From assembly GCA_030267565.1 (NCBI GenBank), contig BRXU01000029.1, forward strand, positions 1,373,501-1,437,500: 64,000 nt of DNA. The letters are read 5' to 3'. Of the stretch, positions 1 through 9,800 are shown one piece after another; the first letter of the stretch is position 1; each line of letters starts with the position of its first letter. The position numbers were made by a program, and so were the translations under genes. Below the pieces are notes generated by a model. That model worked only from the letters and a program-made list of their open reading frames with translations, ran no database searches and was not told the origin of the DNA. The stretch comes from Pleodorina starrii (Eukaryota > Chlorophyta > Chlorophyceae > Chlamydomonadales > Volvocaceae).

Positions 1-2532
1 CTGGCCGGCCAGCGGCAGCGGCAGCGCACCCGGCGCCAGCCCTGGCCGCGGCAGCGGTGCCGCGCCTCGGCGATCCCACGCCGCTGTTCGGCATGGTAAG
101 TCCATCGATTTGGTCGTGGGTGAGGCCCAGCCGCGCGAGCCACTCCTCGATGGCGCCCTTGACGGTCCAGTTGGGGATCAGGATCTTGGACAGCAGGCGC
201 GTGCCTACCGAGTGAGCGGACGGGGGGTGGGGGAGGGCGGCGGCGGGCGAAGCGCGAAGCGCGAAGGGCACATGGAGCAACATGGTGCAACACAAAGGAG
301 GAACTCGAGGGAAGGTGGACACATGTACGGTACATGAACGAAACCGTGCACAATGGGGGCCTACACGGTTCACCTACGGTACTTGCCGGCGCGTTGGCAA
401 GAGCAATCAAGGACAGCCCGTCCCCCGTCGTGATTGATCATGCCGCCGGCTTCCCACGGCAACCCACCGCCACCCAAAAGGATGGTTCAAGAGTTGGGCG
501 GAAGAGACGAGGACACGACCACACGCCCACCCGGTGCGACATGGAATGTGGGTCGAGTGCACTGGCTACTGGGTGTGGTGTGGTGCAGTGCTCCGGGTCA
601 TTTGCGGGCCACCAGATGATTGAGTTCATACGGTGGCGAAAAAGAGAGGCAACCAAGGCTTGAGGCCAGCAGCACTCGATCGGCTGGCGGCGACCCCCAG
701 TTGCAACTTGCAAGCATGCGAGCCCCTGTGTGGCTGCATGCGCTGATCGCGTCCTCCCCAGCAGGTCCTCAGGAGAGGTGCGGCTAACGAGTAATGACCC
801 TCCAGCGCCCAGTCGTGCCACACGTACTCACGCGTTTTGGGGTCGGTACTGTTGTGCTGCAGCCACGTCTCCACTGCCGAGCGCTCGTACGTGTGGCCCG
901 CGGCCGTGATCACCGGGTCCCGGAACAGTTGCAGCGTGAGAGGGCACACGTAGGACTGCGGCAGTGGCAGCACAGCCGGCGCGGCGCCGCCGCGCGGAGG
1001 CGACGCGGGCGCTGACGAGGCTGACGGCGGTGACGTCGCTGCGGCCGCCGCAACGGGGGTCGCTGGTGGCCTCGCGACGCCGCCGCCGTCGGAAGCTTCG
1101 AGCCCCCCGCCGAGCAGCAGCGCCGAGGCGACACTGGTCAGCAGCTGCGCCTCGTCCCTGTTGACCAGCCGGGTCTCGTTCGCCAGGTCGTACAGCTCAT
1201 TGATGACCTCCGAAAGCATCTTCACGCGCAAGAAAAGAGGAAGGGCAAGAACATCGTTTACGCTTGTGAATGCCGGGAGGACCAAACGTTGACGGAGGGC
1301 AACAGCTGCTTGCCGCGTTGTTGCCACGTTGTTCGGCTGCGCGTGCCAACATTGAAAGCCCGGTGCTGGTGCGCTAACACAGGACCAAGCCAGCCAGCAC
1401 TTCTTGGTTGTTGCTGAGATCAACCGGCCATGCCGCACCGTGCAAGGGCCCTCATAGTTCATACCCAGGCGGTGCCGCACAAACCCTAAGACCCACCTAC
1501 GACCTACCTGGGGATGGCTCACCGACTCTGCCGCCATGCCCTCCGCACACAGCGCTTGGCGCACGCAGTCGACCGCCCTCGCGGCGTCGGGCCCCGCAGC
1601 GGCAGTGGGAGCTGCGCTGCCGGAGGCGCCGGCGGCGCCGCTGCCATGGCAAACGGCGCTGTTGGCACCGCTTGCGGCACCGGCACCGGTCTCGGTCTCG
1701 GGCTCTGGACGGGGCGCCGCCAGCAGGCGCTGCCGCAGCACGTCCGCACGCGCAGCCCTCTCCTGCAGGCCTGACAGCGTCGGAACCAGCGCCTTCAGGA
1801 AAGGAAACACCGCTGGTGTCGCAACCTGACCGGAACTGTCGACGATGGGTCCCATGGCTGCAGTGATGTCGGCGAAGTGTGCACGTAGCTTTCGGGCCAC
1901 AGCGCCTGCCCGGGGCATTGCAGGAGCCGAAGCCGGATGGGGTTGGGTTGCGTTTTGGGACGGTTTTGGGTGGCCGAGTGCCAGCAATGATTGATGGTGG
2001 GCGAGCAGCGGGTGGAAGATGCAGGGGGCATGCGGCCCTTTTCCCCGGCGGGGGGGATTCGGCCGCTCGGGCCACTAGGATGTTGCCCAGACCTGTCCGC
2101 AGCCATGGACAACCGCATTCGCCGGGACAACCACACGGGGGTATAATCCGGACACCCCAAATGTGAAGCTCACCCGAAAGCAGCAGGATACCCGCGGGGG
2201 ACACGGCCTTGGCTGCCAGCTTGAGGGTGTCGACGGTCGCGCTCACCGCATAAGCCAGCGTCTGCTGTCGGCAGTTCGTCAAAGTGCAATTGTTAAGCCC
2301 AGTTACGCACCCTCAGAGCATGTGCTGTTGTGTACAGGGGGCTCACCTCTTGCCCTGCGAGAACTTGCGCACTTGGAGAACTGGCAGCCTGTTTGAGCCT
2401 GCTTGCGATGAACCTAAAGAACACAGTTATTTCCCAAGCATCCCGTCCCTTTGTGATGTCAATTCTCTTGGCGACGTCGCACGCCTCATGGGCGACCGCC
2501 TGGGCTTGCAGTAGTTGGCCCGTTGAGCTCAT
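1..2532 (-). CDS. U-box domain protein (putative E3 ubiquitin ligase), 3' end outside window
   Basis: Five exons are readable on the minus strand: 2532-2347, 2264-2174, 1905-1523, 1219-832 and 205 to the edge, all in phase. The U-box is split by the intron 831-206: the first half reads YVCPLTLQLFRDPV then GHTYERSAVETWL, and the second half resumes as ILIPNWTVKGAIEEWL, the usual U-box ending. By family knowledge the U-box recruits E2 enzymes, so the protein is probably a ubiquitin ligase. Upstream are a helical N-terminal region and an Ala/Pro/Gly-rich linker. The start at 2532 (MSSTGQLL) is preferred; an in-frame start at 2580 adds 16 residues. The exon ending at 1523 could instead run to a GTAGGT donor 12 bases further, also in phase. 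No ARM repeats are visible before the sequence ends, so the subfamily is open. Confidence 0.8.
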
Positions 2533-5500
2533 CTTGATAGGAGTGCAGTGCCCAGCGTAAAGAGCCCTCAGGGCGGACACGGCTTACTATATACCACACA
2601 GGCTGATACAGCAATCTGGTTCTTCCCTGTCATGGCCGCACACCGGATGGTGCACCAACCTAGGACTTCACGCCAGGGACGAGCCTACGCGTAAAACATT
2701 ATCATAATACTTCATGGTATCATATCGATCCTACTTATAAAACGCCTGCTTATCAATTGTCGAGTATCGCCTACACAAGGCAGCGTTTATTCGGATTAAT
2801 CTTCGCCCGTCATGCATGGCCCTGCTGTTTCTCGATCCGCAATCTGTGTTTATGAAGCAGTCTTATAAACCGAAAGCAGTTTCCGCATACTGCGGTTGTC
2901 TCTGTGATGGTTACAGAGCAACCTCTGAGAGCAACTGACAGGATCCATTCCCAACCGCCAACGACTGTCCTTGAGGACTGCGCAGACCACAGTGCCCTAT
3001 TGTCCAGGGCCCAGCGGACAGGCGGAAATTTAAGGATGAGTTTCAATCAGTGCATATAACCAGCAAGCTTCACGAAAGATGCGCCGCGCCATTTAACTAG
3101 GGCTTAATCGGGTGGTGGCTCCGCCTGCTCTGCCTGTTTGAGGGCATGGCGCTCACTGTAACAACAGTCATCAGATGGTGGCCCAGGGTAATTTTGGGGC
3201 GGAGCACAGCGGGAATGCTTCCACTCCAGCTCGGACCATCTGGATCATCTGGGCCGGACAAGAAACAGGGCAAGGAGGAAGCCCCATCCGGCAGACAGCA
3301 CAGACCTATGAGACCGCGATAGACAGAAACGAGCGAAGTCAGGTGGGGAGACGAAACACAGAGACCCGCCACCACGGGGACGTGGCGGCAAGGCGACGCA
3401 TGAGGTGACGGCTGACGGGTCCCAGCCTCCCACGAAAGAGGGCGCGTCAATCCACGGAGGTCCACGGGCTGTAACCGGTTGCAGCCCGTGGATTGCAACC
3501 GGTTACCGGATTGCCACCGCCCGGAAAGTCGTATGTGTTGCGGTAGTCCTCTGTTGGCGCATCTTCTATTCGAGAGTTCCAGTATCTACACAATCGAGCC
3601 GTAGGAACGGGTTGCCCGCCGATGGCCCTGGACAACCTATTCTCACTCCGTCCAGAGCTGCGAAACCCCAAAGGCCTCCTCGGAAGACGGGCGAGAACAG
3701 GTGGGCCGCCCCCAGAAGTCAACCAACGCACGGCTGACGGCCCGTTCGTCGAGACTCGGCCCCAGAAGAGGCAGCCGACGACCGGAGGTCGTACCACTAC
3801 GGTTGTCCACTACTGCTCCTGGTACTTCACGGCTCGCCTCGGGCCAACACTGGCCAACCTGCCCTTGCTGCTTGCCCCTCAATGCTTTGCCGGCGCCCAT
3901 CCCCCTTGCTCATCGCTGGCTGCGGATAACATTGCGTCTACCAGTAGTGCCTCTACGTCCTTTAGTGTTGCCGGAGGATCTGGAGGTGGAGGGCGTGGCG
4001 GCGGCGCTGGATAAGGGTGGGCTGATGCTCAGGGTGCCGCGCAAGGTGATGCAGGTGCAGATGGAGGCTCTTCAGCCCCATCGATGCCGGGATTCGTGCG
4101 GCGGGGTGCGGCGCCGCCAAGTAGAGGTAATGGCCGAAGGGTTTGTTGGTTTGGCTGCGATGGTGGGCTTTCCCTGCCCCATCCGCTTAGATGATGGCTT
4201 TGCGTTACTGGGCCGGGGCGTAATGGGCAGACACACTCCTGGACGGAGCCAGCTCGGCGGTGCAGCTTCACTTGGCCGTGTGCGGGCTACGACCCCTGCA
4301 CAGGATTGCACAAAGAAAGCTGTGCTGTGTGCCCGTGTGTACCTCCATTGTGCGACCGCTGCTCATTCCCCTGAACTGCTTGCGGTCTGAGTGATGTGCG
4401 CAGATGGCAAATGCTTGCTTACACTCACTCGAGCAATGCAAATCATGCGAATTTCCGACGAATTGCCCGGCCACTTGGATGCGGGAGATCTGCAACACCC
4501 CAGGCCAACCCAACCCCGAGCACCAAACGGCGTCGGAGCCGTCCAAGAAGCGCAAGTTGTCAAGGTAGCAAGGGAATGCGCCGCCAGTACGACAGCCGAC
4601 AACACGTACTACAGCATCGCAAATCATCCATCCACAATATTTCCATGTGCGACTGCTGTGTGCCGTACCGAAGGCATCGAGGCAGGGCAGGGTCAGTCAA
4701 AACAAACACCTGGCATCGAGGCACGGCAGGATAAGTCAAGACACCGTTCAGGTAGTTTAATGAGAACAACAATGCCTCTCCCTTGACATGCCGGGTCCTC
4801 CACTGTTATTGCCCACTCCGTCGGCCGCTGACGGGTTCTAACTTCCAAGAGAGCCCCTCACATCCCACCCACACACGAGCGCAATCGACAACAGCCCCGC
4901 AGTACTGACGACATGACGCGCCAGCCACAGCACTTGACAGAACACGAAAGCATCCAGCGCGTCTTCTCGCGACGGCTGGAAAGAATCTGTCAGGAGTCAC
5001 CGACGGACTCGAAGCCCGTGCTGAAACTTGGGCACATGGGCATGTGGCCAGCCAAGCCGAACACCCACAAAGGCCCCCGAACACTTCAGTAAGGACAGCA
5101 GGGACAGCGTACAAAGGGCAACTCAATGCAACAAGAAGGGTGGGCGGCAATCATAGACGGATACACGTGGCGACGACGAAGCCGATGATCTCATTGCCTG
5201 CTTGCGTGCTGGCACAAATCACGAGCCGGCACGACATTCGAGCACCAGTTTTGCCCACGAGACAGCAGCATGCAATCTCCTTCGCCCTGATGCGCCGTCT
5301 CCGGTGCAATCGGCGGCACTGACGCCGCAGCCTCAGGCAAGGGCCCACACCCGATGAAACAAGAGGCAGCACCCAGTGGCGCGGCATCGTGCCCCGCGCG
5401 CTAGCTACTCAGGAAAGATCTCGAGGCCAGCATCCTGCGCCAGCCACCATCGCCACGCCCCAGTAGGCGCATGACATCGCTCTCAGGGGAACCCACCCAT

Positions 5501-5946
5501 CCGCCAGGCGGTTCGAGTCCGTGCTAGCCCAAAGCCGGCCCTTCCCCGCCCTGCAACAGCGGGCTTGCTGTGGCCACTTCGGGCTCCATTATCGGGCAAC
5601 ATCCCCCTTGAAGCGTTGCGGAAAACTGTTCCAACACGCCCCGCGGCACCGGCTACCGGGGACTAAATCCAAGGTTAGGTTTCAGACCCGGAAGGTCCGG
5701 ACCCATCTCACGCTGTGCTGCTGCCAACAAGCTGTATGGCCGATGGAACGGCCCAATTATGTGAAGTGCAACCGCGTCGAAATGAAGCTACGTGGCTCGC
5801 GAAGGGACACGCTAGCCGTGCGGGCGGAGGGTCGGGGCTCGGGTTTCCCGCCGTTCGCCGCCGCCGAGAGCCCCGTCCCTTGCCGCACTTCGGTAGGTAC
5901 CTATGCATACACCCGTCCGGTCAAAACGTAACGTCCGTCTTCCCTC
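2533..5946. other. Gene-poor intergenic stretch
   Basis: This lies upstream of the U-box gene and beyond the 3' end of the ABC transporter. Open frames occur on both strands (for example 3701-4390 plus and 4268-4627 minus), but none shows a recognisable domain, credible splice sites or family similarity. The 2700-3060 segment is AT-richer and probably includes the U-box gene's promoter. The only clear structure is the pair of overlapping palindromes near 3462-3506. Confidence 0.5.
3462..3506. repeat. Two overlapping palindromes (alternative hairpins)
   Basis: Bases 3462-3491 form a 30-base palindrome centred on ACCGGT with one T/G mismatch pair. Bases 3471-3483 (GTAACCGGTTGCA) are also perfectly inverted at 3494-3506 with a 10-base spacer. 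The two structures share the 3471-3491 segment and so cannot form together. Confidence 0.85.
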
Positions 5947-5951
5947 CTCAT

Positions 5952-6007
5952 TGTAACGTCTGGGAGATACCCGGAAATGTCAACTAGTGCCTTTGCCATA
6001 CGTTACA
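5952..6007 (+). repeat. 5' LTR of the miniature retroelement (56 bp)
   Basis: Begins TGTAACGT and ends ACGTTACA, an 8-bp terminal inverted repeat. Identical to the copies at 6249 and 6310. It carries TGTAA at its start on the plus strand and at its other end on the minus strand. Confidence 0.88.
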
Positions 6008-6009
6008 AA

Positions 6010-6021
6010 TGGTATCGAGAC
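6010..6021 (+). other. Candidate primer-binding site
   Basis: TGGTATCGAGAC lies two bases downstream of the 5' LTR. Plant initiator tRNA-Met primer sites begin TGGTATC; agreement beyond that is only partial. The algal tRNA sequence would be needed to confirm it. Confidence 0.6.
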
Positions 6022-6235
6022 TCGGACCCTAGAAACTTGCTCTAGGCGGGGAACCACTGCGAAAGCTATGGTTGTGGGTTTGATCCTGACAGACGTCAGC
6101 AAAGGTCCTCGCTCTAAATCTGAAGCTTGAGGCAGGCGTGGTGGCCCTGACCTGACGCAATGTCGTCTCTAGACGGTTGCTGCGGATGATTGGTGGTGAG
6201 TGAGGGGCTAAAACCGGTCCCGGGACGGTCCCTCC

Positions 6236-6248
6236 AAAGGGGGGGGAG
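6236..6248 (+). other. Polypurine tract
   Basis: Thirteen purines (AAA, eight G, AG) sit immediately before the TG of the 3' LTR, the position at which plus-strand DNA synthesis is primed in LTR retroelements. Confidence 0.7.
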
Positions 6249-6304
6249 TGTAACGTCTGGGAGATACCCGGAAATGTCAACTAGTGCCTTTGCCATACGT
6301 TACA
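6249..6304 (+). repeat. 3' LTR of the miniature retroelement
   Basis: Identical to the first LTR copy. Preceded by the polypurine tract and followed by AATAG, then the third copy. Confidence 0.85.
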
Positions 6305-6309
6305 AATAG

Positions 6310-6365
6310 TGTAACGTCTGGGAGATACCCGGAAATGTCAACTAGTGCCTTTGCCATACGTTACA
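6310..6365 (+). repeat. Third, tandem LTR copy
   Basis: Identical 56 bp, followed by the CTCAT target duplication. Its 3' end provides TGTAA on the minus strand at 6365-6361. Confidence 0.85.
6361..6365 (-). promoter_or_regulatory. Probable polyadenylation signal of the ABC transporter, inside the LTR
   Basis: On the minus strand this reads TGTAA, the chlorophycean polyadenylation signal. I find no other TGTAA on the minus strand between it and the transporter stop codon about 440 bases upstream, so the retroelement may define the transcript end. Confidence 0.45.
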
Positions 6366-6370
6366 CTCAT

Positions 6371-6803
6371 CAGCTGCAATGCGAGGACAGCCTGCACACC
6401 GCCGCCGCCACTCTCGGCAACTCTCGCGCTCTCTCTTCAGCCAAGCCACTACCATTCGCCACCGCCACTACCGCCAGTTCCATCGCTCATGAATAAACAA
6501 CCCAGCCCCGTCCACGCCGCTGACATGCGTCCGGTCACATCAGCCGCCGCAGCAGCTGCTGCCGGCGCCATCCATCCATTCGCTCCCTTCCCTCTCTACG
6601 AAAAATCTTCGGCCCAGAAATAAACAATACCCTTCCCCTCCCGAACGCGGCCGGTCGAGCTGGCCAGCTCTCCCAGCCAACCAGCTTTGCTCGAACCACC
6701 AGGCGGCGCAGCGCCTCGCCCCGCGCCGCGCTCCCTCAGACCACCGCCTATACCACGCATGCGCCTCCGGATTTCCCTCCTCCTCCTCCTCTTCCTGCCA
6801 GCA
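6371..6803 (-). other. Probable 3' UTR of the ABC transporter
   Basis: Pyrimidine-rich sequence on the plus strand with no convincing reading frame. It joins the transporter stop codon to the first minus-strand TGTAA. Confidence 0.45.
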
Positions 6804-9800
6804 TCACTTGCTCGCGGCGGCCGCCTTGCCGCCCTTGGCGCCGCCCTCCGCGGGCTCTCGGCTCTGCGCCGCGACGAGGCGCGCATAAGAGCCGTTGGGC
6901 AGCGCCATGAGATCCTCGTGCGTTCCCTTCTCCAGCACCGACCCACGGTACACGACGGCGATGGTGTTAGCGTTGCGGATGGTGGACAGGCGGTGCGCAA
7001 TGACCACGCTGGTGCGGCCGCACATGATGCGGTCCAGAGCCGCCTGCACCACCGCCTCCGAGCGCGCATCCAGGGCCGAGGTCGCCTCGTCCAGCAGCAT
7101 CACCTGAGGATGAGGGTGAGGGCGGGAGGACGGCGGAAGGTAGGGGAGAAGATTGGGGGTTACATAGCCTTAGGTAGGTAGGGAGGTCCAGGGAGGGTTG
7201 CGCTGGGTTCGGTTTTGGTTCGTTCGATTAGAAAAGGATTGCGACTGAGGAGGTTGGCGGTAAGGAGTGGTGAAAGGAGCTTGGCCCACGGCAGGCGGCA
7301 TGCGGCGGGTCTACGTGCGGGGGGTCCCCTAAGGGGTGCGCGTTGACAAGGGACCATAACTCGTGTCCACGACCAGCCGACACCAGACACGGCAGCAAAC
7401 CCCCCACCACCCAGTCACCAGGCTTCCAGCGAGTACCCCTAGAAGCTAACGGGCCGCGGCTTTCCTCCGACCCCGTTCCACGAGCGGCGCGGCTGACCTT
7501 GGGGTTCTTGACCACCGCCCGAGCGATGGCAATGCGCTGCTTCTGCCCTCCGCTCAGCTGGATGCCGCCCTCGCCCACACGCGTGTTGAACTTCTCGGGG
7601 AGCGCCTCGATGAAGGTGCGCGCGTTGGCGGCCTCTGCAGACCAGAGCCGGCGAGAGTCGGGTATTATGGGGCAGCGTTCAAACGTGTGTGCGCAGCGCA
7701 ATGGGAATCGGCAGACGAGCTGAGGGAGGTACGGGGCGCATGGCGCAAAGATGAACGCCCCAGCGGCCCCAGCCCAACCACCCACCTGCGGCAGCCTCGA
7801 GCTCCCCCTGGCTTGCGTCGGCCTTGCCAATCTTGATGTTGTCGGCGATGGTGCCGTTGAATAGCAGCGGCTCCTGGCTCACCAGGCCAATCTGGGCGCC
7901 AACGGACCAGGTGCAGTCAGCAGAACAGCAGAACAAAGCTGAGAGCGAAGAGACGTAGAAGCAAGCAATGTAAATGAAATTGTGGGTATTAAAATCTAAG
8001 AAGGCTGTCCGCCACGCAATGCGCAGGTTGCCATGCTGACCAGGACCCAGCCGCCGCCGCGGCCCTTCTCCGCCCTCCTGCGGTGCCGCCCCCCTTCCCC
8101 GCGGCCAGTTCAGGCGTACAGTCGCGCAGTCACGCACCTGCGCGCGCAGGTACCTCAGGTTGTAGGAGCGCAGGTCGACGCCGTCCAGCGTCACGACACC
8201 CGCCAGCGGGTTATAGAAGCGCTCAATCAGGCCCACCACTGCGCAATGGATGGGAGAGCGCGGGGACCGTACCGGTTACCGGTATACTGTCAACGGTCAT
8301 GACAGACCAAGACAGACCATGACATCGAGGCCGTACCGGGTTATGCCGTAAAGGCCACGACAAATTTCAGTCGAGCACCATCCACAATTTCATCCGAAGT
8401 CCAACGCTTTGCAGGATCACCGATTGACGGTATTAAGGTACCCACCTGTGCTCTTGCCGCTGCCGCTCTCGCCCACCAGCGCCGTGACCTGGCCGGCAGC
8501 CATGGTGAGGCTGAAGTGGTGGAACACGATGACAGACGGGCGGGCGGGATAGGCGAAGCGCACGTCGCGGAACTCGATCTCGCCGCGGAGCGTCTGCGGA
8601 GGGTGGTGGTCATGGTAGTGGCGGTGGTGCACGGGGTCGGAGGGCAGCGGGGCATGGGGCGGGATGAGTGGAGGGCGCGGGGGGTCTCTTGAGAGGTTCA
8701 GCATGGGAGGGACGGAGACGACGGGCGCGTGGGAAAGGGGGGGTGTTCCATGGCGTATTGAGCGATGCTGACAAGAGAGGGCACGTGGCGCAGCGGGACA
8801 CGACGATTGTACTGAAACCGGCGACCGACCAGTCCCGTCTGCGAGTCTTAAACCGATCCCGTCATTAACGTCTAACCTAATCCCTACCCCCCTAACCGGG
8901 GGCCCCCTGGGCCCGCAAACCCCTTCACCCAGCCGCCCACCCACCTCGGGGTCGGGCTTGGCTCCGCCCTCGTCAAAGCTGTCGATTACGGGCTTGCGGT
9001 CGATGACCGGGAAGATGCGCTGCACCGCCGACTTAGCATTGCCCAGGTCAGGGAACGACAGGGAAGCCTGCGCCAGCGCCAGCGGGCACCCATCCAGCCG
9101 TCAGGAGTGGCCATCAACAGTATCATACCACACACACACCGGCAGTACTGTGCGTCGGACGGAGAGGCGAGGGCGCGAGAACGGCGCGCATAAGACGCCG
9201 CATTACCACTCCAGCGCTCCCCAATACACTCCTTGCTGCTATAGCTCCCCACCCCAGTCCCGCCCCACCCACTTGCGCCATGCCCATTGCTGCCAGCAGG
9301 ATGGCCATGAAGGCCTTGAGGCTATTGCCGAAGTCCACCCAACCATTCTTGAGCTCCTGGCCCATGAAGTAAATGATGAGCGAGTACATGGCTGGGCAAG
9401 ACCAGTCGAGAGGAGGGACGGGGTGGGAGGGTGCGCTTAAGTGAAAGGTTGGAAGCCGCGGCCCAAGGCCGGGGCATCATGTTGCGCAAGGCGGGAGCTG
9501 ACACGATACGACAAGCTACGTTGTGCTTACGTTGCGCATGCGGGAGAGAACCGCAACGCAATGCAACGCAATCCCCCAGCACGACGGGGCGTGCAACGGC
9601 CGGTGGGCACACACGCACATGCGCACGGGTCCGACGGGATCGCTGCTGCTGTTGCTCAGTTGCTGCAGCTGCTGCGCCCTCAAGCCTTGGCAACCTAACA
9701 ACCCATCGCGACATGAGGCGGCGGCTCCTTCCCGAAGGCAGCTCGCCCCCTCGCCCGCCCGCATGCTCACCGAACATGATAAAGTTCGAGTAGGCGAATG

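Larger units (their letters stand above)
5952..6365 (+). mobile_element. Miniature LTR retroelement (TRIM/SMART-like), 414 bp
   Basis: The element has three identical 56-bp direct repeats (5952-6007, 6249-6304, 6310-6365), each starting TGTAACGT and ending ACGTTACA, as LTRs of Ty3-type elements often do. Two bases after the first repeat comes TGGTATCGAGAC (6010-6021), resembling an initiator tRNA-Met primer-binding site. A purine tract, AAAGG followed by G6 and AG (6236-6248), directly abuts the second repeat. The outer repeats are flanked by the same 5 bp, CTCAT, at 5947-5951 and 6366-6370. The 241-bp interior (6008-6248) has no convincing coding capacity, so movement would need enzymes from another element. 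The third repeat follows a 5-base remnant AATAG, which matches the first three and last two bases of the interior. Identical repeats suggest a recent insertion. Confidence 0.85.

Noticed and set aside
3701..4390. 229-codon plus-strand frame
   Set aside because: No recognisable domain and no splice or polyadenylation context; similar-length open frames occur by chance in this GC-rich DNA.
5505..5525. GGTTCGAGTCC resembling a tRNA B box
   Set aside because: No A box or cloverleaf arms at the right distance upstream, and the flanks do not pair as a T stem.
6062..6090. GGGTTTGATCC within the miniature LTR element resembling a tRNA T arm
   Set aside because: No matching acceptor or D arm; it is part of the element's interior.
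8270..8276. Recurrent TACCGGTA-like palindromes (also near 14060, 34955, 47033 and 55144)
   Set aside because: Too short to define a unit; flanking sequences do not align with each other.
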